DNA from: Perca fluviatilis
Taxonomy: Eukaryota; Chordata; Actinopteri; Perciformes; Percidae
Length of the DNA stretch: 64,000 nucleotides
Assembly: GCF_010015445.1 (NCBI RefSeq)
Contig: NC_053133.1
Span: 3,256,764 to 3,320,763 of the forward strand
Reading direction: 5' to 3'
Part shown: one piece after another, positions 49,640-60,375 of the stretch
Layout: each line of letters opens with the position of its first letter
How positions within the stretch are numbered: the first letter of the stretch is position 1
The notes under the pieces: generated by a model
Told to the model about the DNA's origin: nothing
The model's database searches: none
Seen by the model: only the letters and a program-made list of their open reading frames with translations
Position numbers and translations under genes: made by a program

Positions 49640-51890
49640 CCTCAGTGGAAATCTGTCTGTTCTCAAGTTAACAGCTTTTTCCCCAACAACAAAGGCTTTC
49701 ATCTCGCCTCACCGCTTAGTCAGCCGTGACCCCTCCAATATTGTTGCGCATTCCACTGAACTGACTGTCCTGGTGCTGCGAGAGCATTTTCTACAGCCAA
49801 ATAAAGGCCCCCGCCGGTCCTAATTCTCCAGGCCTTTTCAACCTCAGCGTCCTCGTCCTTCCATTCTCTCCGCCTCTCCAAATGTTCGTTTGCTCAAGCA
49901 AGCGGAGGACTTCCTCCTTTTGAAGTTGTCTTTTTTGGGGGGGATTTTTGGAAAAATGCATGTCATTATTCCCGTCTGCACTTGGGTTCCTTCTCGAGCT
50001 TCGGTGTTGAAAAATGAATGTAAAAGTGCTTCTGCTCAACAAACATAAGAAATGTAATATGTAAAAAAAAAAAACAAGATAGCAACAGTATTGCATTACA
50101 ATCAGTATTAACCTACACCAAATGTAAATAAGAAAGAGTTATAACATTTTATTAAGGATATAAAAATAATCAATTAAAATCATTTAATTGCTGAAGAAAT
50201 GTATATTTTCTTATCTATGTTAAGAAAAGACTAGATTTTTGAAAGTGTGCTCCTTGGGTGTATTACTAATAATGAACCCCCCTGTTTATTCTTATACTTG
50301 TGTGATAGAGAATGTACTCAGAGAGCCTGGATTGCAATTAGAAACACTGTGGTCTTTGAATAGTTTCACTATAAGAGCAATATCGTCGTCGTACGCGGGA
50401 CATCTGTGACATGATTTGAGAGTAAAGTCTCCATTTCAAGGAGCTGATCTCATTTAAACGTCTCGCTTTAAAGCTCCGCCTTTTGGTACAAGTGTTAGGT
50501 TTGCACTGCTGAGATTATTGGCTTTATGTTACCAGTGAGCACCTGGTAATCTCTTCAAATGCTCCGAGATTACACTTGGAGGGATCCCTCCCTGTTCTCC
50601 ACCGCCGTCAGTCTCAGCATCAGCAACGTGTATCAGAAGCGTCTGATTTAAGTGTTCTTTTTGTTCATTCTCATACTGTTAAAGAAGGAAATTTGTAGCA
50701 TTACCTGAAGTCTATATTTAACCATGTTCCGTCCACATCTTAGTTCGTGCGTGATTTCAGAAGTGCTTTTTTCAGGCGGGAAATAACAGATGTAGCTATA
50801 TTGATCGCAGTGTGCCTTGTACACACTGTTTCTGTGGAGAACTTCATCTGTGTGTAACACATCCAGTATTGTCAGTTTTTAACGAATCTTAATTTTAACT
50901 GGACTTCAGTGATTAATTTTTACTTTAATGAAAACATTTGGGAGTTGTTTGTGGCAATAATAATAATACTATTTAGCTGTTGAAGCTTAATATTGACGCT
51001 GTACAGAACATTGCTGTTGGAATACTCACAGTGTCTGAACATGTTCAATCATTTCGTGTTGACATATCAGTGTGTTGTTTGTGTGTTGTGGGCATAACTG
51101 GCAATTGGTTTACACTCACTTCACATATGGGGTAGCAATACAAGAAGATTAAAAAACATACCAAACCAAACTTTTTCCTATGCATTGGACACCTACATTT
51201 ACTGGGCTTAGTATCAAAATTCAAAGCTGAAAAACTGCAACTTCTGGTTTGCTTGTTTGACCCTGTCACTCTTTGATCCAGTATTTGATGTTGAACCTAG
51301 TTGGATGTGGTTGTAGACTTGCATAGAAGGGGCTAGTGGAAGCTCAGCGCAAGGTTTCGTCTCTGTCCTGTTACCAACCCAGTACCCGTACCTCTGTGTT
51401 CCAGGTAATGTGTTATCTGGCCATTCGTAGGTCTTTTTGTACTGCAAGTTCTTTGTAACATGATATAGACTATTGGTGCACATCTTGCTTTGATATTTTC
51501 TATTTTCATACAGAAGTATGTACAGCTTCTTTTGTAAGCGCGGCATCTTTATTTTATTTTTTATTTTTTTCTCCTTTTTGTTGTGCATGAAATGCGTAAG
51601 AAGTCACAGAGAGAAGGCATATTTGCATATATTTGCATTTGGTACTATATAGTTTATCCAATAAACAACTGTTATATTTCATAAAATGTATATTTTATAT
51701 AAATATATATTATATATATTAAAAACAAAAAAAAAAATTTTAAAAAAAAAAAATAAAAAATATTATTTTGGAAAATGACACATTTTGAGTGTTGGATCAT
51801 CAATCAGAAATAGAGACAAGTGTGTGCTATTGTACAGTACTGCAGACTGTTCATAAACAAATAAATAAAAGTCTTTGCATGAAACATGTT
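49640..51890 (+). other. jcad: jcad 3' UTR
   Basis: Follows the stop without further coding sequence or clear transposons. Candidate AATAAA signals are at 51,660-51,665 and, in tandem, 51,860-51,869. The latter is followed by a T/G-rich stretch (TGTTGCCTCTGATTTTGTT) and is the likely distal end. An A/T simple tract lies at 51,680-51,770. The length (about 2.2 kb) is an estimate. Confidence 0.6.
51860..51869 (+). terminator. Tandem polyadenylation signals
   Basis: Two overlapping AATAAA hexamers (51,860-51,865 and 51,864-51,869) followed within 40 nt by a T/G-rich element. Best candidate for the jcad transcript end. Confidence 0.55.
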
Positions 51891-52211
51891 GCCTCTGATT
51901 TTGTTACATCCATGAATACATGATTTGATTCAAAGGGAAAGTTTAGTGATGCATTTATTTAATAATGACAAATATATAAGTGCCCTTTTTGTGTCTCTCA
52001 GCCTCATAAAAGTCCGTAAGGTAGGAAAGGTAGGAAAGGTAAGGAAACAAGAAAAAAAGAGGCTCTCCTTAACTTTATTCTATGAACTTTATCCACAGGG
52101 GGAAACAGCGCCCCCAAAATCCGGCTTGTGGCCACAAATATATGACAGCCGTACTTTAAGAGTTACCATAGAGAACGAACGGTAAAAGTTAAAGAGAGTT
52201 AAGCGCGCGGA

Positions 52212-52246
52212 GCAGTTGACCGTGGGTTCGATTCCCGGCCATCGCA
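52212..52246 (+). pseudogene. Detached 3' half of a tRNA-Gly gene
   Basis: GCAGTTGACCGTGGGTTCGA followed by TTCCCGGCCATCGCA matches the 3' half (anticodon-stem side, T arm, acceptor strand) of the tRNA-Gly at 52,736-52,807 on the opposite strand. There is one small change (CCGT for CCC). The 5' half is absent, so it cannot fold as a tRNA. Confidence 0.8.
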
Positions 52247-52727
52247 AATCTCTAATGCACAGGACAAATTAAGGGGAAATATGGAAACCTATGCGCCTAC
52301 TGTAACTGATATCAGGTAACATCCCAGCAAGTATGACACGTTACAGCTACCCGGACTCTTAGATCCCTGGCTAAATAACAACGGCCTACATTTTTCGGCT
52401 TTGTTTTAAAGTTAAAATAAATTTACTCAAAACCGTCCGTGACGGGCGTCGGCAGGCCTACGGTAAACGTTTACATTTACATCACACTGAACGTGCGAGA
52501 GCTCTTCATTATACTTAAATAAGCTCGAAAAAACGCCTCCACAGCCTGTCTGTGTGCTGCTGTGGACAGTGCGCTGATACACAGTGTAAACTCAGACCTC
52601 ACACTTTCAAAAGCATGAAAGAAGTTGCGAGTGCGACTAAACGCAGTTTGTGATGCGCGAGTGCAGAGATGGCAGCTAGACAGACAACAAACTAACAATC
52701 ATTGTCTGCGCTATGTGCCTTTACACG

Positions 52728-52731
52728 AAAA
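52728..52731 (-). terminator. Pol III T4 terminator of tRNA-Gly
   Basis: Four T residues on the minus strand a few bases after the tRNA 3' end. Confidence 0.6.
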
Positions 52732-52735
52732 TGTT

Positions 52736-52807
52736 TGCGATGGCCGGGAATCGAACCCGGGTCAACTGCTTGGAAGGCAGCTATGCTCACCACTATACCA
52801 CCATCGC
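52736..52807 (-). tRNA. tRNA-Gly (anticodon TCC)
   Basis: On the minus strand a 72-nt cloverleaf is present. The acceptor stem GCGATGG/CCATCGC is fully paired, the A box lies in GTGGTATAGTGGTGAGC, the anticodon loop is CTTCCAA (anticodon TCC), and the B box is GGTTCGATTCC in a CCGGG/CCCGG T stem. The discriminator base is A. No intron. It reads GGA codons. Vertebrate tRNA-Gly(TCC) usually has GCGTTGG/CCAACGC; here one acceptor pair is changed on both sides, keeping the pair. A T4 tract follows, so it is probably functional. Confidence 0.95.
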
Positions 52808-52923
52808 ACAAGTAGTACGGAACTCGACAGCATACTGTATGCTAAAAGAGGAGGAGGAGGAGAAGGGGAGGTACATCGGTTTCCTCTTCCCCCAAGAACT
52901 CTTGATTCTGAATTCCCCCCCTT

Positions 52924-52940
52924 ACACACACACACCACAC

Positions 52941-53017
<77 letters not shown>
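52924..53017. repeat. (CA)n microsatellite
   Basis: About 45 CA units with small interruptions at the left (CACACCACACACACGCAC). Confidence 0.97.
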
Positions 53018-53018
<1 letters not shown>

Positions 53019-54270
53019 GTACTCTATTATGTTTTATCTTTATACTTGTTGTATCTGTCCTTATTACACCATGGGTCGGAGAGAAACGTCTTTTGGATTC
53101 CTGCGTATGTCTGGCACATATTGCAGAGTTGACGATAAAGTCTTGACTTGAAGTGTAGGCCTAAATATTGTTTCCCTTAACCTACAACTGAACAGGGACA
53201 GTTGTTCCAAATGGCACAGAAGACAATAGTTACAGTGTAGTCCTGTGTCCCAGTCCAGAGAAACAGACACACAGTGCAGGATAAAATTTAGCTTCATTAC
53301 AGTTATCGCTTATGTGCACTACCTCTTGTTCAACAGATGTGCAAGTATAACAGAGTTGGAAATAGCCTCTTATGAATTTCTACAAAATAGGTGCTGATTG
53401 TATCCTGTAGTTTATGTATAGTTTTGGAGCCACCTGGTGGGTTAATAGTGCAACTGCAGGGCATGTTCCTCATTGCGCACCGTACATGCCTTCAGCAAAG
53501 AAAAACACAGTGCATGTGAGCAATGTTGCTATTCATATGTCTGTTTAATGCTTTAAAGCGTTTTTTGCAACTACCAGTGACATGTATTTTGATTATAAGC
53601 GCTACTAGCATGTCATCTGAGAGCTAGCCATACACTTGCTGGCTGGCTCTCGACTGTAATGTTTCCGAGTAATTTCCGATGGTAATTGTTCTACTCTTTG
53701 CTACACAGCTATGGACACTTGCAGTTGTATAACACACTGTTGAAGATGGCGTGCTGTTGTGAGTTTGACATCAGGTAGGCTTTGTTGTCCGTAAGATTTG
53801 AGTTAGATTGTTTCCATCGGCAGCTTCGGCAGTATGATGTAATGGCAGGCGTGCCTCCGGGACTTCCAAGTGAGGTGTCGACTGAATGACATCGGCGCGA
53901 TGCCTTGACATGCTCCAGTCCACACAGATAGCAGTTTAGTCTAAGATGAGCTAAGAGCTAATACATCCATGAAGATGCGAGCTGTGCAGCGGTGAAGATG
54001 ATAGAGGAAGTGGATAGCTTACATGGCTAATGTGGTCTACAGTGCTAACGCAGCTATCATGATTACTCACCAAGGCTATCGGGGAGGAGCATTGTTTTCC
54101 AGCACTGTTTACCGTGTTAGCACGTAGCTTTATCAGTCAAACGAGTGGGGCCGTAAGCCAGTGCACGCCGAGCCCGGGTAAAGTTAGTGCACTTAGCCAT
54201 AGGCATCTAAAGGTAAAAGGTACTTTATTCTCACATACACAAACATGTAGTGAAATTCATTTTCTGCCTC
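53018..54270. other. Intergenic, no gene seen
   Basis: No gene supported. Only short open frames and no further repeat family that I can tie to other copies. Confidence 0.4.
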
Positions 54271-54271
54271 T

Positions 54272-54563
54272 GCAAAATAGCCTCTGGAAGGAACTTGTTT
54301 TAGTGGAACGTGTACGTTCAAAAGTAGTTTTAGTCGTGCGAGAGAAAACTCAGATTGGACAGATAGTCTAGCTAGCTGTCTGGATTTACCCTGCAGAGAT
54401 CTGAGGAGCAGTTAACCATAGTCCTCACAAATCCACCGGAGGTTAGAACACCAACACAAAGAAAGAGCAAGGTACGGACATCCGGCTGAAAAGAGGGACA
54501 TCCGGCGGAATTTCCGAAGGCAACGCACCAATCCCGGAAGTGTAAAGTCGTGAATATAGACTA
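54272..54563 (-). mobile_element. Family A TIR element, copy 6, truncated
   Basis: On the minus strand it starts TAGTCTATATTCACGACTTTAC and runs through TTTGTGAGGACTATGGTTAA and AAAACAAGTTCCTTCC to GGCTATTTTGCAG. The right third of the element is missing. Confidence 0.8.
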
Positions 54564-55595
54564 CTAACATCATAAAAGACTGTACCCATCCTCACCATCA
54601 CCTCTTTGAACTGTTGCCTTCTGGGAGGTGTAATAGGTCCGCCAAAACACGCACCTCCAGATTCAGGGCCAATTTTTCCACAAGCTATTTGCATATTAAA
54701 TAAGGAAAAATAAGCACATCCATCCACTCTGCTGCTATGCACCTGCACTTCACTTAAAAATGTGCAATACGAGTAAATTATTTTACTTTTTTAACTTAAT
54801 TATATCACTATTTTACTATTGACTCTAATCTACTTTTTACCATCTTCACATTCTCTGATCCATTTTCTTAGTTTAGTTTAGTGTAAGTTTTTATGTTTGC
54901 ACCATTGAGTAGCACTTCATTTGGTTGTATGTACTTAACAATGACAATGTCAAATCTGATTCTGATTTTAACATGTTGATGATACCCATTCAGTGTCAGA
55001 GAAGTCACAAATCAAATGGAGTTCTACTATGTGTCCACTAGATGGTGATAACTGACCATCTAATAGGCTTAACTCTGAACACCCACACGTGTCTTCAGTT
55101 ATTCTGTATACACTGTGTACACTTCTGCTCAGGTTAAAGGTGGGCCGGAGCTTTGATGGGAACTTATTAGGTCACAAATCTTTTCTACCAATAAGCATGA
55201 CAAAGCTGTCATTTGTCCTGCACTAACAGATGCAACACAGCTCACTATATAGTACACTATAAAATACCCACAATGCCTGCTATTTTGAATTATTTTGAAC
55301 AATAGTTAAGCTCAGAGAATGTTGAGTGGATAATCACAGACTGGTTTATGTCAAAGTTTAGTCAGGATACTGTTTAAAAACCATTTTTTAAATGCTATAA
55401 AATTTAATAAAACACCCAAGATTGAGTGAAAGTAATCACTGATTTTACCTGAAGAACTTATGGAACCATCCATGTTATTTTTGGGCAATTAGACACAAAA
55501 AATATAAATCTTATTTTATTTATTTGGAAGTAGGAACATTACAATATGTTTAAGTATTTTATTAAAAAATTTTCTATTACAAGATCAATTTGAGT
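54564..55595. other. Intergenic, no gene seen
   Basis: AT-rich unique sequence. Nothing supported. Confidence 0.45.
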
Positions 55596-55683
55596 CCTGG
55601 GGGCTGTTTCACAAAAGCAGAATTTATAAATCCAAGATAACTGATAAAGCGAGGCTTGACCTAGACTAATCTGTGCAGCCTGG

Positions 55684-57430
55684 CTTTGTGTGTTTCACGA
55701 AGGCCAAGTCAGGCTGAGGAGGAGAGACTAGGTCGAGTCAGGCTGAGGAGGAGAGACTAGGTCGAGTCAGGCTGAGGAGGAGAGACTAGGTCGAGTCAGC
55801 TGAGGAGGAGAGACTAGGTTGAGTCAGCTGAGGAGGAGAGACTAGGTCGAGTCAGCTGAGGAGGAGAGACTAGGTTGAGTCAGCTGAGGAGGAGAGACTA
55901 GGTCGAGTCAGCTGAGGAGGAGAGACTAGGTCGAGCCAGGCTGAGGGGGAGAGACTAGGTCGAGTCAGCTGAGGAGGAGAGACTAGGTCGAGTCAGCTGA
56001 GGAGGAGAAGGGTTGAGTCAGCTGAGGAGGAGAGACTAGGTCGAGCCAAGCTGAGGGGGAGAGACTAGGTCGAGTCAGGCTGAGGAGGAGAGACTAGGTC
56101 GAGTCAGGCTGAGGAGGAGAGACAAGGTCGAACCTGGCTGAGGAGGAGAGACTAGGTTGAGTCAGGCTGAGGAGGAGAGACTAGGTCGAGTCGGGCTGAG
56201 GAGGAGAGACTAGGTTGAGTCGGGCTGAGGAGGAGAGACTAGGTCGAGACGGGCTGAGGAGGAGTGACTAGGTCGAGTCGGGCTGAGGAGGATAGACTAG
56301 GTCGAGTTGGGCTGAGGAGGAGAGACTAGGTTGAGTCGGGCTGAGGAGGAGAGACTAGGTCGAGTTGGGCTGAGGAGGAGAGACTAGGTCGAGTCGGGCT
56401 GAGGAGGAGAGACTAGGTCGAGACAGGCTGAGGAGGAGAGACTAGGTCGAGTCGGGCTGAGGAGGAGAGACTAGGTCGAGACGGGCTGAGGAGGAGAGAC
56501 TAGGTCGAGTCAGCTGAGGAGGAGAGACTAGGTCGAGTCGGGCTGAGGAGGAGAGACTAGGTCGAGTCGGGCTGAGGAGGAGAGACTAGGTCGAGTCAGC
56601 TGAGGAGGAGACACTAGGTCGAGTCGGGCTGAGGAGGAGAGACTAGGTCGAGTCGGGCTGAGGAGGAGAGACTAGGTTGAGACAGGCTGAGGAGGAGAGA
56701 CTAGGTCGAGTCAGCTGAGGAGGAGAGACTAGGTTGAGTCAGCTGAGGAGGAGAGACTAGGTCGAGCCAGGCTGAGGGGGAGAGACTAGGTCGAGTCAGG
56801 CTGAGGAGGAGAGACTAGGTCGAGTCGGGCTGAGGAGGAGAGACTAGGTTGAGTCGGGCTGAGGAGGATAGACTAGGTCGAACCTGGCTGAGGAGGAGAG
56901 ACTAGGTTGAGTCAGGCTGAGGAGGAGAGACTAGGTCGAGTCGGGCTGAGGAGGAGAGACTAGGTCGAGTCGGGCTGAGGAGGAGAGACTAGGTCGAGTC
57001 GGGCTGAGGAGGAGAGACTAGGTCGAGACAGGCTGAGGAGGAGAGACTAGGTCGAGTCAGCTGAGGAGGAGAGACTAGGTCGAGACAGGCTGAGGAGGAG
57101 AGACTAGGTCGAGTCAGCTGAGGAGGAGAGACTAGGTCGAGTCAGCTGAGGAGGAGAGACTAGGTCGAGACAGGCTGAAGAGGAGAGACTAGGTCGAGTC
57201 AGCTGAGGAGGAGAGACTAGGTCGAGTCAGCTGAGGAGGAGAGACTAGGTCGAGTCAGCTGAGGAGGAGAGACTAGGTCGAGTCGGCTGAGGAGGAGAGA
57301 CTAGGTCGAGTCTGGCTGAGGAGGAGAGACTAGGTTGAGTCGGGCTGAGAAGGAGAGACTAGGTCGAACCGGGCTGAGGAGATGAGACTAGGTCGAGTCG
57401 GGCTGAGGAGGAGAGACTAGGTTGAGTCAG
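55684..57430. repeat. 28/29-bp minisatellite, about 60 units
   Basis: The unit GCTGAGGAGGAGAGACTAGG plus TCGAGTCGG is 29 bp; a 28-bp form lacks one G (GTCAGCTGAGG). Both forms are interspersed, with C/T variation in GGTCGAG versus GGTTGAG and GAGTC versus GAGAC. It is G/A-rich on the plus strand throughout. Confidence 0.97.
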
Positions 57431-58008
57431 CAAGGTCGATAACAGATTTACTGATGCTAAAATGGAGAATACGCATTGTACATACTTTATACAGAGTGAG
57501 GAGCAGCTTCTTATGATAACGTGAAACACATTATTTATATAAAAAGAAAACAAACACTGGTGCTGTAATGGAACAGCAAGAGAAAGCGAGGCAGACGATC
57601 GCAGACCGACTGAATGCGTTAATTTCCTAAGTCATATTATCATTGGTTTCAATTTAGTTCATAAATGTATATTTTTAGATATATCATTCAGTCGGTCCGC
57701 TATTATCTGCCACGCTTTTTCTTGCATTTTTTATTTTTTTATTTTTTTATTTATTTACAGAGGCTGAGTTTCCTTCTCTACATATTATATGCTTTGCTCC
57801 CTCATATGTAGGGACATAGAAAAGAAAGATACAGAATAAATTGGACTCTATAAAGATAAATTCCATGCACACTGTAAACATGAATGGATATTCATCAGTT
57901 ATTTCCCCCTAGCTAAATATAAGGTCAAAAACCATTGGGGTGTCCTCTCCCTGTTGTCACATGAATGTACAGTAGCCTACATCACTAGATAGTTACTGGT
58001 CCAACTAA

Positions 58009-58079
58009 GACTATAATTTGGGAGGATTGTACAATTAGGATATGTTCTTAAAATTGTACAATCCTCCCAAATTATAGTC
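58009..58079. repeat. Perfect 28-bp inverted repeat with 15-nt loop
   Basis: Arms at 58,009-58,036 and 58,052-58,079 (GACTATAATTTGGGAGGATT, then GTACAATT) are exact complements; the loop is AGGATATGTTCTTAA. It lies inside the transposon at 55,596-58,749. Confidence 0.9.
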
Positions 58080-58749
58080 CCAGTTTACTGGACAACACAA
58101 ATTGTGTGCTAAGAATGCCAAATACAATGCACATGGAAGATGAATAAACATGAATAATAATAATAATAAAAAATCAACTAAAATAATTCAAGGTGCATTG
58201 GTCAACTATAGAAACACATGTACAGCATTGTATGTATTGGCCTTAGTAACAGACTTCATTTAAAACATATATTTTATCAGCCTTTTCTAATTATCTCAAC
58301 AACTGCCATAATATATTCATCAAACTTCTAAGAACAATATGAACAGCAGTCTTCATACAGCAATATAACAGTAACAATGACTGTCACATTAATAATTATA
58401 AAAATAATAAAGGTCACAACTTTAAATAATAACAGTACTCAAATGAACAGCAATATGCACCTGTTGTATTTTAATCCAGGCTGATAATAACAATAGGGTA
58501 AAACCAGTGCTGGGTGATCAGAAAAGGCTCCAGAATTAATAAATCCTGGCTGTTAGCCTGGTCAGGAGCAGGCTAGCTGTTAGCCTGGCTGTTAGCCTGG
58601 TCAGGAGCAGGCTAGCTGTAGAGAATAAATCTCCATGGTAACTTAGGTGCCTCTGCTTTTGTGAAACCGAGTCAAGGCTAAATCGAGCCAGGATAACTGG
58701 GAAATCCCGGCTTAATCCCTTATCTTGGTTTTGTGAAATAGCCCTCAGG

Positions 58750-59514
58750 TATACAATAATGATAATAATAATAATAGCTAGAAAATTACGCAAGAAATTT
58801 TGACAGTGCGCCTACTACTTGGTGCAAATCTGAATAACACTGGCTATCAGTAAATCTGCTGTTAGACATGTTTTGAAAAGAGAGGACAACACAGCCTACA
58901 GTAAAGAGTCTCTATGATAGGAGGTGTGTGTGTCAGAACTTGTTTCTATGGTGATTTACACAGTGAGGGAGTAGAGGAGGGAGGGGGAGACAGTATCTTT
59001 AATGGGTCAAACATGTTCATTTTATGATAATTATACCTCTCAAGTTTGTTCTGTAATTCAAAAACCTGGGTCGAAATCGCAAAAATATTATCATCACAAG
59101 AGAGATAAAGGTCTGGCAAATGCATTGATGTGGTGTGGTGACAAATATATGCGACACAGAGCAGGTAACACATATTTGTTTTCATTGTTTCTATCGGCAG
59201 TTGGAGTGAACAGAGCCAGAAGTTTAGGTTCGGTGGATTCCATAGTTACATGTCTGCAACCGGTACAACATTTCCTACATTTTGACCAACCATGATGTAT
59301 GAAGAGTGAAAACTGTAGGCGAGAGAGCAATTTCTTTGGAAAAATTTCAGAGAATCGCACTGCAGCTTCACCCTCTGTCCTCTGGTCTGGCTCTCAACAT
59401 TCCGTCCCCATAAACCCCATAAACACACATTGTAAAATCTGAAACATCGGCACAGTGAATAATAATAGAAATGCTTATGATTTAGCAGGTTGCTTTGCTC
59501 TGTTTTTGCTCTTC
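58750..59514 (-). other. Probable 3' UTR and downstream flank of the unidentified membrane-protein gene
   Basis: It follows the minus-strand stop at 59,515. A candidate ATTAAA signal lies on the minus strand near 58,996. No other gene is supported here; overlapping open frames on both strands (59,002-59,428) look spurious. Confidence 0.4.
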
Positions 59515-59604
59515 TTATGAACTCCCGATTCCAACCAGCAGTGCCACCAGAAAGGCAAAGTTTCCCAGGAAGAACAGAGCCACCAGCAGGCCCTCATTTG
59601 TCAT
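59515..59604 (-). CDS. Membrane-protein gene, last exon
   Basis: After the acceptor GTGTTGCCAG it encodes MTNEGLLVALFFLGNFAFL and on to GIGSS, stop TAA at 59,515-59,517. One membrane helix and a four-residue tail. The intron before it is only 80 nt, typical of compact fish introns. Confidence 0.75.
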   Translation of the reverse strand: MTNEGLLVALFFLGNFAFLVALLVGIGSS

Positions 59605-60312
59605 CTGGCAACACAGCACACTTTACGTTAGAAATCAGCAGCATGTTATTGTTTCCTTTTAGACTTTGAGCATTTTTAACTTACCGCTGTTAAATCCAAA
59701 GTATCTGTAATCCAAAGAAAAGGGAAAAGTTAAAGCTGCTGCAGGATACTTATACAATTATAACAAAAAAAATCCACAGGTTATATTTTGTTTGTGTGGT
59801 CAAAACAGGATCCTTAAGGGGGACACAGAGGCCCAGGGTTCGAATCTGACCTGTGGCGATTTCCTGCATGTCTTCCCCCCTCTTTCCCTTTCTCCTCTTA
59901 ATGATTAAAGGCGGAAATGCCCAAAAGAAAAAATCTTTATAAAAAATTAAAGGACCTTCAAATATCTTCCTCAAACTTGACACAGACCCATTGATAAAAA
60001 TGCAACAACAACAGCAAATGGATCCAAAGAACAAAGTGAAACAGCAATTTATTTTTATTATTTGCTACTAGAAGCTTAGTGACTTCTTGCAGGATAGTCT
60101 GTATCACGTGACGAAAACGAGACGAGACGCAACGTAAATGCTGGTCTGTGACGATGACTATAATGAAATGTATAATGCAATATTGTTGGTGAATAAAAAC
60201 GAGACTAAATGTGGTTTACATATAAAAACTTTGCTAAAATGTCTCTTAATTTTCGTTGACCAAAACGAGACGAGATGAAATGTTATAACCTTATTTCATC
60301 TCATTTAGTCTC

Positions 60313-60375
<63 letters not shown>

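Larger units (their letters stand above)
51891..52735. other. Intergenic, no protein gene seen
   Basis: Unique sequence except for the tRNA fragment at 52,212. AGGTAGGAAAGGTAGGAAAGG (52,020) is a tiny simple repeat. No gene supported. Confidence 0.45.
55596..58749. mobile_element. DNA transposon (about 3.15 kb) with 21-bp TIRs, non-autonomous
   Basis: The left end CCTGGGGGCTGTTTCACAAAA (55,596-55,616) is matched by the complement of 58,729-58,749 (CCTGAGGGCTATTTCACAAAA): 19 of 21 match. The subterminal parts also share ATCCAAGATAA-like motifs. The interior consists of a 1.75-kb minisatellite, a perfect hairpin (58,009-58,079), a short tandem duplication of CTGTTAGCCTGGTCAGGAGC (58,549-58,618) and AT-rich sequence. 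No transposase seen. I found no clear target duplication, so the superfamily is open. Confidence 0.75.

Noticed and set aside
55684..57430. CRISPR-like array or coding tandem repeat
   Set aside because: There are no unique spacers: units are directly adjacent, and the 28/29-bp unit breaks any reading frame.
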